Below, one piece after another: positions 1 to 6,060 of a DNA stretch of 41,171 bases (positions are counted from its first letter, which is position 1; every line of letters begins with the position of its first letter). A model generated the notes under the pieces. That model was not told the origin of the DNA and did no database searches. It saw nothing but the letters and a program-made list of their open reading frames with translations. The stretch covers positions 1 to 41,171 of the forward strand of contig JACAFF010000016.1 in the NCBI GenBank assembly GCA_013388455.1, in the 5' to 3' direction. Position numbers and translations under genes: made by a program. This stretch comes from Nitrospirota bacterium (GTDB lineage: Bacteria; Nitrospirota; Thermodesulfovibrionia; Thermodesulfovibrionales; SM23-35).

Positions 1-166
1 TAAAAAAAGCAGGCACAAGGCAGAGTAAAACATGCTCCCGTGCATACCATTTGGTCAAAGCCAGTGATTCGTTTACTGCATTGGTAAATCGTGCGTTCTC
101 AATCGGCAGAAAATAGCAGGTAAGAAAGGTGATAAATATTAAAATGAATTTATATCTTTCTTTCAC
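1..166 (-). CDS. Permease N-terminus (COG0701/DUF318-like), partial
   Basis: The frame opens at a GTG at 166-164, six bases past the hypC stop, and stays open to the window edge (55 codons). The product starts with a charged residue cluster, then a membrane segment (roughly residues 7-20), and carries the phrase KWYAREHVLLCLVPAFL, which resembles the start of COG0701 permeases. Those proteins are often neighbours of ArsR and small CxxC thioredoxin-like proteins, as here, and some (ArsP) export organoarsenicals. The substrate cannot be told from this fragment. It is the last visible gene of the minus-strand arsenic operon. The start is GTG with only a weak AGAG in front, so translational coupling to hypC is likely. 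Confidence 0.6.
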   Translation of the reverse strand, partial: MKERYKFILIFITFLTCYFLPIENARFTNAVNESLALTKWYAREHVLLCLVPAFF

Positions 167-171
167 TATCT

Positions 172-417
172 CTAAGGATCTACTCGACTTTCTTTTTCTA
201 ATTCTTCTAAATACTGTTTGAAATATCCCAGGGTTTCCTTGGCCTCATCCTCATGAAGTTTTTTAATTGCAAAACCTGCATGAACAATCACATAGTCACC
301 AATGTTCACAGGCTCATCCATAACAAGCAAACTGATATTACGATGTGCGCCATAAACGTCCACTGTTGCATTTGTGTCTTCAATCTTAATTATCTTTGAT
401 GGAATTCCAAGACACAT
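172..417 (-). CDS. hypC: HypC/HupF-family hydrogenase maturation chaperone
   Basis: An 81-residue protein that begins MCLGIPSKI and carries VGDYVIVHAGFAI-type residues (NIGDYVIVHAGFAIKKL), the HypC/HupF signature. The Cys2 that HypC uses to bind the Fe(CN)2CO precursor and the hydrogenase large subunit is present. HypC proteins are normally 75-95 residues, so it is full length. A strong ribosome site (AAGGAGG) precedes the ATG. HypC usually sits beside hypD/hypE, but here it lies between acr3 and a permease in an arsenic operon, with no other hydrogenase gene in view. Either a hyp/hydrogenase block continues to the left beyond the permease, or this paralogue has a local job. Confidence 0.9.
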   Translation of the reverse strand: MCLGIPSKIIKIEDTNATVDVYGAHRNISLLVMDEPVNIGDYVIVHAGFAIKKLHEDEAKETLGYFKQYLEELEKESRVDP

Positions 418-452
418 TTAAATCCTCCTTATAATTTCTGGAAAATCTCCAT

Positions 453-1529
453 TCATAACGGCTCAGTCTTTTTAATCTGGCAAAACTCAGCAGGGAAATA
501 TTTCCTCTGAAAGTATAATGCTACATTTACCAGACCTATTAAAACAGGCACTTCTACAAGAGGACCTATGACTGTTGCAAAGGCAGCACCTGAATTAATT
601 CCAAAGACTGCTACTGCTACTGCAATTGCCAATTCGAAGTCGTTTGAAGCGGCAGTAAAACTAAGGGTGGCGGATTTAGGATAATCAGCACCGATTTTCT
701 TTGCTATATAAAAGGTAATGAGAAACATAAATACGAAATAAATAAACAGAGGAATTGCTATCTTCATCACATCGAGAGGAAGTTTTATAATATATTCACC
801 TTTAAGTGAAAACATTACGATTATAGTAAAAAGAAGTGCAATAAGCGTAATGGGGCTTATCTTTGGTATGAATTTTTCATGATACCAATGTTTACCTCTC
901 AATTTAACAAGTGTGAAACGGGTGATCATCCCGCCGATAAAAGGTATGCCGAGGTATATGAATACACTTTTGGCGATCTGGCCAATGGTAACATCAACTA
1001 CAACTCCATGCAATCCGAGCAATGGTGGTAATTTTGTTACAAAAATCCATGCATAAATTGAATAGGTTAAAACTTGAAATAAAGCATTAAAAGCAACAAG
1101 TCCGGCAACATAATCAGGGTCACCACAGGCGAGATCATTCCATACAAGCACCATTGCAATGCATCGGGCAAGTCCAACAAGAATTACACCAACCATGTAA
1201 TCAGGATAATTTTGGAGAAAAATGATTGCGAGAATGAACATGACAATAGGTCCGACAATCCAATTCTGAATAAGACTTAAGCCAAGGATCTTGTAATTGC
1301 TGAATACCTTTGGTAGCTCTTCATAGCGAACTTTCGCCAATGGAGGATACATCATAAGGATTAATCCTATTGCAATTGGAATATTCGTTGTCCCGACCTG
1401 AAAAATATTCCAGAAATCAGTGATCTGGGGGTACATATAACCTGAAGCAACCCCTACGCCCATTGCAAGGAATATCCATAAGGTAAGAAAGCGATCAAGA
1501 AACGATAATCTTTTTACTACTTCAGCCAT
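453..1529 (-). CDS. acr3: ACR3-family arsenite efflux permease
   Basis: A 358-residue, highly hydrophobic protein with about ten predicted membrane helices, the usual size of ACR3 (bile acid/arsenite symporter superfamily). The conserved Cys lies in GLARCIAMV at residue 123 and the conserved Glu in [10 protein letters not shown] at residue 299; in characterised ACR3 proteins such a Cys and Glu are needed for As(III) transport. It would export the arsenite made by the ArsC encoded just upstream, whose stop codon overlaps this gene's start by 8 bases. It is part of the operon controlled by the ArsR at 1938-2303. Confidence 0.95.
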   Translation of the reverse strand: MAEVVKRLSFLDRFLTLWIFLAMGVGVASGYMYPQITDFWNIFQVGTTNIPIAIGLILMMYPPLAKVRYEELPKVFSNYKILGLSLIQNWIVGPIVMFILAIIFLQNYPDYMVGVILVGLARCIAMVLVWNDLACGDPDYVAGLVAFNALFQVLTYSIYAWIFVTKLPPLLGLHGVVVDVTIGQIAKSVFIYLGIPFIGGMITRFTLVKLRGKHWYHEKFIPKISPITLIALLFTIIVMFSLKGEYIIKLPLDVMKIAIPLFIYFVFMFLITFYIAKKIGADYPKSATLSFTAASNDFELAIAVAVAVFGINSGAAFATVIGPLVEVPVLIGLVNVALYFQRKYFPAEFCQIKKTEPL

Positions 1530-1941
1530 TCTGTATCTCGCTAATAAAAACTTTTAACCTTCTCTCTATTTCATCCCTTACTCTTCTAAATTCATTCATT
1601 ATTTCATCTTCTGTTCCTGTAGCTTTTGCAGGATCTTTTATTGACCAGTGGATACGTTTGATTTCAGGTGGTGTCCATGGACAAGATTCTGCTGCATCGT
1701 CACAGAGTGTAATAATAATATCCATCTTTTTAAGTAAATCCATGTCTATTGATTTTGATTGCTGATTCGAGATATCTATTCCTACTTCTTTCATCACCTT
1801 TACAGCTCTTTCATTGAGTCCGGCTGGATTGAGGCCTGCGCTATAAGGTTTCAGTATGCCTTTACCAAATTCTCGGGCAAACCCTTCTGCAATCTGTGAA
1901 CGGCAGGAATTCCCTGTGCATAGGAACATAATGTTTATCAT
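1522..1941 (-). CDS. arsC: Arsenate reductase, thioredoxin-coupled (LMW-phosphatase type)
   Basis: A 139-residue protein with the P-loop CTGNSCR (Cys8 to Arg14) near the N-terminus and a downstream pair, Cys80 and Cys87, in [11 protein letters not shown]. This C-x71-C-x6-C layout matches the thioredoxin-dependent ArsC of the Bacillus/Staphylococcus type, which reduces As(V) to As(III) by passing a disulfide along three cysteines. The reductant could be a thioredoxin system elsewhere or one of the small redox proteins in this operon (inference). The start codon overlaps the arsR stop in an ATGA arrangement and the 3' end overlaps acr3 by 8 bases, so the three genes are translated in close coupling. 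Confidence 0.95.
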   Translation of the reverse strand: MINIMFLCTGNSCRSQIAEGFAREFGKGILKPYSAGLNPAGLNERAVKVMKEVGIDISNQQSKSIDMDLLKKMDIIITLCDDAAESCPWTPPEIKRIHWSIKDPAKATGTEDEIMNEFRRVRDEIERRLKVFISEIQNG

Positions 1942-2303
1942 GAAACTAACCTTGCTCTGTCTATATTTATTATTTTTTTCTGCTTCTTCAGTAAAAACTC
2001 AGCAAGCCTTTTTCTATCTGATTGAAGAATTTCATTATCAATACGTTCGAGGATAGAAATTATCAGGTATCTGCGAAAGATGTCAGAATCAGCAAGACGG
2101 TAATGAATCCATTTGCCCTCTTTTCGGTCATTGATCAAACCCGCTTCTTTTAAAGTGCTAAGGTGAAATGAAATTTTCGGTTGAATGGTATCTATCGCTG
2201 CTACTATGTCGCAAACGCACAATTCGCCGTGTTCGAGCAACTTTAGTATCCTTAGCCTGGTTTCGTCAGATAGTGCTTTGAATACATTTATAAGATCTTT
2301 CAT
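1938..2303 (-). CDS. arsR: ArsR-family As(III)-responsive repressor
   Basis: A 121-residue winged-helix protein of the ArsR/SmtB family. It has the opening [17 protein letters not shown] and the metal-binding motif ELCVCD, with Cys29 and Cys31, in the recognition helix region, as in classic As(III)/Sb(III)-sensing ArsR proteins. A helix-turn-helix follows ([17 protein letters not shown]). It is the third gene of the operon, one base after the thioredoxin-like gene, and it presumably represses the whole unit from the AT-rich region upstream of 2858. No operator can be assigned with confidence. Confidence 0.95.
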   Translation of the reverse strand: MKDLINVFKALSDETRLRILKLLEHGELCVCDIVAAIDTIQPKISFHLSTLKEAGLINDRKEGKWIHYRLADSDIFRRYLIISILERIDNEILQSDRKRLAEFLLKKQKKIINIDRARLVS

Positions 2304-2304
2304 A

Positions 2305-2544
2305 TCATGCTTCTTCTTTTATTAGTGATTTAACCTTCTCGAGATCAGGAAGTGGTTTCCCTTTATGTTTGAGTTTTCCATTGATAACCAGACCCGGCGT
2401 TGACATAGTATATTTCATGATTTCAAACATGTCTTTAACCTTCTCAATTTTTGCTTCGATCCCGAGTTCTTTAACCGCTTTTTTTACAATTTCTTCAAGC
2501 ATTAAACAATTCGGGCAACCCGGCCCCAGAACCTTTATTTCCAT
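2305..2544 (-). CDS. Small thioredoxin-like redox-active disulfide protein
   Basis: A 79-residue thioredoxin-fold protein with an N-terminal CPNC active site (Cys10, Cys13) in KVLGPGCPNCLMLEE and a later cis-proline region (STPGLVING). This is the pattern of the redox-active disulfide protein 2 family, often encoded beside ArsR and COG0701 permeases. It probably acts as an electron donor or metal/thiol carrier for an operon product (inference). Its start codon lies inside the end of the upstream selenoprotein gene once that gene is extended through its TGA (10-base overlap), which argues that the extension is real. Confidence 0.9.
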   Translation of the reverse strand: MEIKVLGPGCPNCLMLEEIVKKAVKELGIEAKIEKVKDMFEIMKYTMSTPGLVINGKLKHKGKPLPDLEKVKSLIKEEA

Positions 2545-2858
2545 TTTTGACTCCTTTCTTTCTTTAATAATTTTTGGATTGTTTCTACTGAAGGAACAGG
2601 CATGAGTCTTCCCGACTCATCGACGAACATTCTTCATGAGAATCCTTCAATATTAAGTGGCTGAACCTCTATACCGTTAATAAATATAGAGGGTGATCCC
2701 TTAAGTTTCAGTTCATCTGCCTGTGAGTTGTCAACCCGTTGGAAATTAATCACTGCTTTCAAGCCTTCACGAATTAAAGCCTCTTCTATGTTTTTTCTCA
2801 GCATAGGTTCTGAAGGACACCCTAATGATAAATAACAATCAATCTTTATTTCTTTCAT
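2535..2858 (-). CDS. Thioredoxin-fold selenoprotein with in-frame UGA (Sec75)
   Basis: A conventional reading stops at the TGA at 2634-2636 after 74 codons. Reading through gives 107 residues and a TAA at 2535-2537. The extension has the composition of a folded C-terminus (VPSVETIQKLLKK), and the context around the TGA reads GFS-U-RMF. From memory this matches a family of ~100-residue thioredoxin-fold proteins (named DF family (seleno)protein in databases) with GFSC/U-R-x-[YF], where Cys homologues carry Cys at this exact position. The N-terminal LGCPSE motif (Cys14) and the GSPSIFINGIEV strand also fit. A SECIS-like hairpin lies 20 bases downstream of the TGA. It is the first gene of the arsenic operon; its role is unknown, probably thiol/selenol redox chemistry. 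Confidence 0.82.
2602..2620 (-). promoter_or_regulatory. Bacterial SECIS-like hairpin
   Basis: On the minus strand, 13 bases after the TGA, a perfect 7-bp stem ATGAGTC/GACTCAT closes a 5-base loop GGGAA. The apical loop begins with G and lies 20 bases from the UGA. Known bacterial SECIS elements have a small apical loop with a G in its first two positions, about 16-37 bases after the UGA, so this hairpin fits. It lies within the coding extension, as bacterial SECIS elements do, and would recruit SelB with Sec-tRNA. Confidence 0.75.
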
Positions 2859-2947
2859 AATTTTATAAAATATAATTTATATAAGAAAATTAATTCAATC
2901 AAAAAAGATAATAAATAAAAAAAGATTATAGATATCTTTATTTTTAA

Positions 2948-2977
2948 TATATAAACAAAAATTAATATGAAAGTCAA
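2948..2977 (-). promoter_or_regulatory. Possible sigma-70 promoter of the arsenic operon
   Basis: The divergent intergenic region 2859-3103 is very AT-rich. On the minus strand it holds TTGACT (2977-2972), then TATATA (2953-2948) with an 18-base spacer, about 90 bases before the selenoprotein ATG. Nearby, AAAGAT-N7-ATCTTT (from about 2921) is a small dyad that could be an ArsR site. AT-richness makes chance matches likely. No good Shine-Dalgarno precedes either divergent gene. Confidence 0.35.
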
Positions 2978-3103
2978 TATATTTACATTTCCAGAACTAT
3001 CAACTTTGTCATTTTTAAAAACTTTTGATACTATCTTATGCTCACTGAATACCAAAACATTAATATTCATTATTTTCAATGAATGATATTTTTATAATAT
3101 GTT

Positions 3104-3952
3104 ATGCGTAGGCTTGGTGTTCATACTTCTATTGCTGGCGGTTTACATTTGAGTTTGGAGAGGGCATACGAACTCGGATGTAATACTATTCAGATATTTT
3201 CTCATAATCCAAGGGGTTGGGCCATTAAAGAACTTTCTGAAGAAGATGTTTCATTATTTAAAAAGTTAAGATTAATACGCGATATCACACCTGTGTATAT
3301 TCATTCTTCTTACCTTATTAATATAGCATCTTCAAACAAGGTATTGAATAAAAAGTCTATCAGTTTACTCATAAAGGAAATGGACAGGGCTGATTTAATT
3401 GGAGCAGATTTTGTTATCCTTCATCCTGGAAGCGCATCAAACGAATCAGGAAAGATTGCGAGGAAAAGAGCGATTGATGCGTTGAATGAAGTGGCAAAAA
3501 AAGGAAAATGGAATGCTGGTTTGCTTATAGAAAATACATCCGGTGAAAGAGGAGATATTTCTACTTCAATAAAAGATATCGCAGAGATTATTCAAGGAGT
3601 AAATGAATATTTAATATCAGGTATATGCATCGATACCTGCCATTTGTTTGCAGCAGGATATGATATACGCAGGACAAAAGTGATTAATAATATTTCGAAC
3701 GATATAGAGAAATATATAGGATTTAAATATGTCAAACTCATACATCTCAATGACTCAAAAACAGATCTCGGAAAACATATTGACAGACACGAACATATCG
3801 GAATTGGAAAAATCGGCATAGCAGGTCTTCGTAAATTTATAAATTACAAGACTTTCAGATCCGTCCCTCTGATACTCGAAACACCGAAAAAGACAGAATC
3901 TAACGATCTGATGAATATTCAAAAAGTGAAAAAAATGACTAATTATATATAA
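3104..3952 (+). CDS. nfo: Endonuclease IV (AP endonuclease)
   Basis: A 282-residue TIM-barrel AP endonuclease, the usual length. The residues that bind the three zinc ions are all recognisable: His67 (IHSSY), His107 (LHPGS), Glu143 (IENTSG), Asp177 and His180 (IDTCH), His214 (HLNDS), Asp227 and His229 (DRHEHIG) and Glu259 (LETPK). It cleaves DNA 5' of abasic sites in base-excision repair. It is divergent from the arsenic operon with a 245-base AT-rich gap. No clear Shine-Dalgarno is seen before the ATG. Confidence 0.95.
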   Translation: MRRLGVHTSIAGGLHLSLERAYELGCNTIQIFSHNPRGWAIKELSEEDVSLFKKLRLIRDITPVYIHSSYLINIASSNKVLNKKSISLLIKEMDRADLIGADFVILHPGSASNESGKIARKRAIDALNEVAKKGKWNAGLLIENTSGERGDISTSIKDIAEIIQGVNEYLISGICIDTCHLFAAGYDIRRTKVINNISNDIEKYIGFKYVKLIHLNDSKTDLGKHIDRHEHIGIGKIGIAGLRKFINYKTFRSVPLILETPKKTESNDLMNIQKVKKMTNYI

Positions 3953-4035
3953 TAGTTTACGATTTATATACAGTTGTTCCTAATATAGAATCGTTTACAA
4001 TTTTGCATTATATGTTCATAAATATAATTTTTTTG

Positions 4036-4064
4036 TTGACAAATAGAAAATTTTATTGTATAAA
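4036..4064 (+). promoter_or_regulatory. Near-consensus sigma-70 promoter
   Basis: TTGACA (4036-4041) and TATAAA (4059-4064) are separated by exactly 17 bases. The expected transcript start is near 4071, eleven bases before the ATG at 4082, so the leader is very short and holds only the ribosome site AGGTGAT. It drives the winged-helix gene and probably the short Lys/Ala peptide that follows. Confidence 0.75.
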
Positions 4065-4081
4065 TTTTTACAGGTGATAGA

Positions 4082-4627
4082 ATGTTAAAAAGTTTATTTT
4101 CATCATCAATACGTGCAGATGTCCTCTCATTGCTGTTGAACAGCCCTGATGAACAATTCTACATAAGGGAAGTTGCTAAGCTCCTCAGAAAAAATCCTTC
4201 CGGTATAAAAAGGGAACTTGACAATCTCGAAAAAATGGGTATTGTTACCAGTGAGAAGATTGTCAATCTGAAATACTTCCAGGCTAATAAGGAATCACCT
4301 CTTTTTTCTGAACTAAAAAATCTTATTACTAAATCTCTTGGTTTGCCCGGTGCATTGAAGGCAGTCCTCAGGGCATCCGGGGCAAAAGCCGCATTTCTTT
4401 ATGGACCATATGCAGAAGGATATGATGTGCAAACAGTAGATCTTTTTGTAATTGGTGCATCATTATCACTCACAAAGGAACTTAAAGACCTTGAGAAGAG
4501 ATTCGATTTAAAAATCAATTGTACTGTTGTTGATGAAGATGAGTATAAGGTAAAAAAGAAAAAGCGTGATGCAAATCTGAAGAGAATTTTGTCAGGTAAG
4601 AGAATAACCTTAATAGGGAGACTTTAA
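4082..4627 (+). CDS. Winged-helix regulator with a degenerate nucleotidyltransferase-like domain
   Basis: A 181-residue protein. Residues 1-70 form an ArsR/MarR-like winged helix (FYIREVAKLLRKNPSGIKRELDNLEKMGIV). Residues ~95-135 resemble the MNT-type minimal nucleotidyltransferase core (AAFLYGPYAEGYD, then TVDLFVIG), but the GS signature reads GP and the first acid of the DxD pair is replaced (TVD), so catalysis looks lost. Such wHTH-NTase proteins are probable transcription regulators; targets are unknown. The gene has its own strong promoter, suggesting it is well expressed or autoregulated. Confidence 0.7.
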   Translation: MLKSLFSSSIRADVLSLLLNSPDEQFYIREVAKLLRKNPSGIKRELDNLEKMGIVTSEKIVNLKYFQANKESPLFSELKNLITKSLGLPGALKAVLRASGAKAAFLYGPYAEGYDVQTVDLFVIGASLSLTKELKDLEKRFDLKINCTVVDEDEYKVKKKKRDANLKRILSGKRITLIGRL

Positions 4628-4635
4628 AAAGATCT

Positions 4636-4658
4636 CCCGCATATGATAAATATGCGGG
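4636..4658 (+). other. Stable RNA hairpin in the leader of the Lys/Ala peptide
   Basis: CCCGCATAT (4636-4644) pairs perfectly with ATATGCGGG (4650-4658) around a 5-base loop. It begins nine bases after the stop of the winged-helix gene and ends just before the strong ribosome site of the 20-codon ORF at 4680. There is no U-tract, so it is not a typical terminator. It may protect an mRNA end or separate the two cistrons. Confidence 0.55.
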
Positions 4659-4679
4659 TAGAAAGGGGGTGAAGACTGA

Positions 4680-4742
4680 ATGGCAACAAAGAAAGCAGCC
4701 ACAAAGAAAAAAGCAGCAAAGAAGACCGCAAAGAAGAAATAG
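4680..4742 (+). CDS. Very short Lys/Ala-rich basic peptide (20 residues)
   Basis: ATG at 4680 follows an unusually strong ribosome site (AAGGGGGTGA). The ORF encodes 20 residues made only of Met, Ala, Thr and Lys in KKAA/KKTA-type blocks, like the C-terminal tails of histone H1-like or AlgP-type DNA-binding proteins. A strong intrinsic terminator follows 31 bases after the stop. The sandwich of ribosome site, ORF and terminator supports a real gene, but it could also be the relic of a longer nucleoid protein. A GTG at 4669 opens a second frame encoding a Gln/Arg/Lys-rich peptide; the Lys/Ala frame is the more natural one. Confidence 0.45.
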   Translation: MATKKAATKKKAAKKTAKKK

Positions 4743-4773
4743 TTTAAGTCTCAAGTAGAATAACGATTTTAAA

Positions 4774-4805
4774 GGCTGGAGGAGAAATTCTCCAGCCCTT
4801 CTTTT
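4774..4805 (+). terminator. Rho-independent terminator with GAAA tetraloop
   Basis: A 10-bp stem (GGCTGGAGGA with TTCTCCAGCC, one G-U pair) is closed by a GAAA tetraloop at 4784-4787 and followed by CTTCTTTTT. It ends the transcript that begins near 4071 and separates it from the convergent lpxC. Confidence 0.9.
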
Positions 4806-4885
4806 TGCGGTCTTCATAATTATGAAACTCTATTTTGGTTAAAAAAAGCAAGTATAATTTGTAACTTATTGAAAAAAAAGAAAAA

Positions 4886-5764
4886 TTATAAATATGCAGG
4901 AATAGGTTGATGAACCTTTTCTGATATTAATTCCCATTGACTGGGGAGTGATAATAGTTTTTTCAGGAATTTAAGATTTGTTGAATGTCCTGATTTATTT
5001 GCAATAATATGACCACAGATGGGGTAACCGAGCAGAGACATATCACCAATTAAATCCAGTATCTTATGTCTTACAAATTCATCTTTAAATCTCAAACCTG
5101 TAGAATTCAAAATACCATTTTCTCCAAGTATTATGGCATTATCAATTGAACCACCCTTTGCAAAACCATTTGCCCTCAGAGATTCAACCTCCTTAAGGAA
5201 TCCAAAGGTGCGAGCAGGGGCGATCTCGAGCAGGAAATTTTCCTCATTCATGTCCAGACTTAATTTCTGTTCGCCAAGCAGATTGTGGTTGAAAAGGATT
5301 CTGTATGTTATGCGAAGGCTGTCATAAGGTAGTGCTGTTAACTCGGCATTTCCGTCAGTCAGAACTACTGGCTTTGTTATACGAACATAAGGTCTCTTTT
5401 TGCTTTGTTTTGCAATTCCTGCATCCATAATAAGTTTAGTCAATTCAGCGGAACTACCGTCAAGAATAGGGATTTCCGGGCCGTATACATCTATTATAAT
5501 ATTGTCTACACCGAGCCCAGCCAGAGCAGCAAGAATGTGCTCAACAGTTCTAATTTTTGCCCCATTGTAACCTATTGTAGTTGCAAATGCAGTATCAGTA
5601 ACAGAATTTACGCATGCTTTTATTGCCGTATCCTTGTCTTTTCTTATAAAAAGAATACCAGTATCACGTGATGCTGGTTTCAGGCAGACTTTAGAATATC
5701 GGCCTGTATGGAGCCCGATGCCATCGAAACATATTTCTTGTTTTATGGTTCTTTGTAATCGCAT
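4886..5764 (-). CDS. lpxC: UDP-3-O-acyl-N-acetylglucosamine deacetylase
   Basis: The ATG at 5764 gives 293 residues opening MRLQRTIKQEICFDGIGLHTG, the normal LpxC N-terminus. An in-frame upstream ATG at 5839 would add 25 hydrophobic residues found in no LpxC I know and would lie upstream of the sigma-54 promoter described below, so it is rejected. Zinc ligands His76 (TVEHILAA), His233 and Asp237 (HKILDLIGD) and the catalytic His260 (SGHSTN) are present. LpxC performs the committed step of lipid A synthesis in the cytoplasm, so the organism makes lipopolysaccharide. The gene is isolated from other lpx genes. Confidence 0.95.
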   Translation of the reverse strand: MRLQRTIKQEICFDGIGLHTGRYSKVCLKPASRDTGILFIRKDKDTAIKACVNSVTDTAFATTIGYNGAKIRTVEHILAALAGLGVDNIIIDVYGPEIPILDGSSAELTKLIMDAGIAKQSKKRPYVRITKPVVLTDGNAELTALPYDSLRITYRILFNHNLLGEQKLSLDMNEENFLLEIAPARTFGFLKEVESLRANGFAKGGSIDNAIILGENGILNSTGLRFKDEFVRHKILDLIGDMSLLGYPICGHIIANKSGHSTNLKFLKKLLSLPSQWELISEKVHQPIPAYL

Positions 5765-5796
5765 TTTTAAAAAAATAATTAAAACCTCTAAAAAGC

Positions 5797-5812
5797 TGCA
5801 AATATAATGCCA
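5797..5812 (-). promoter_or_regulatory. Putative sigma-54 promoter of lpxC
   Basis: The minus strand reads TGGCATTATATTTGCA, which matches the sigma-54 consensus TGGCACGRNNNTTGCW at all but the two CG positions, with the required 10 bases between the -24 GG and the -12 GC. Transcription would start near 5787, giving a ~23-base leader with AGAGG before the lpxC ATG at 5764. The pattern was found by eye; no search of the genome was possible. Confidence 0.55.
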
Positions 5813-5842
5813 AAAAAAAATTTTGTAACAATTTAACAATTA

Positions 5843-5860
5843 AAGACAATTAATTGTCTT
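5843..5860. promoter_or_regulatory. Perfect 18-bp palindrome upstream of lpxC
   Basis: AAGACAATTAATTGTCTT equals its own reverse complement. It lies 31 bp upstream of the -24 end of the putative sigma-54 promoter. It could bind a dimeric regulator such as an NtrC-type activator; one is encoded at 6849-8219. AT-rich DNA makes palindromes commoner, but 18 perfect bases is long. Confidence 0.5.
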
Positions 5861-6060
5861 CAGAATGGCTTAAAAAGAGGTTCTAATAAAAGACTATAAT
5901 TAATATCCCGATAACTTTTGTTAGTTCAGAAGAGTATATGTGTTGTTCCTTAGCAATGGTGTGTGTATTATTTAACACAATATTCTCTATCTCATATATA
6001 GTTGAATATGTTAAAATTCATGATGAAAAATGGAAATTATATCTTAATTAGAATTAGAGT

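Noticed and set aside
2855-3079. Open frame of 74 codons before the selenoprotein gene, with an ATGA overlap to it
   Set aside because: Made almost wholly of Ile, Leu, Phe, Lys and Tyr from very AT-rich DNA, no ribosome site, and it covers the region where the divergent promoters must lie.
5765-5839. 25-residue N-terminal extension of LpxC from an upstream ATG
   Set aside because: The normal LpxC N-terminus begins at the ATG at 5764, and the extension would read through the sigma-54-like promoter.
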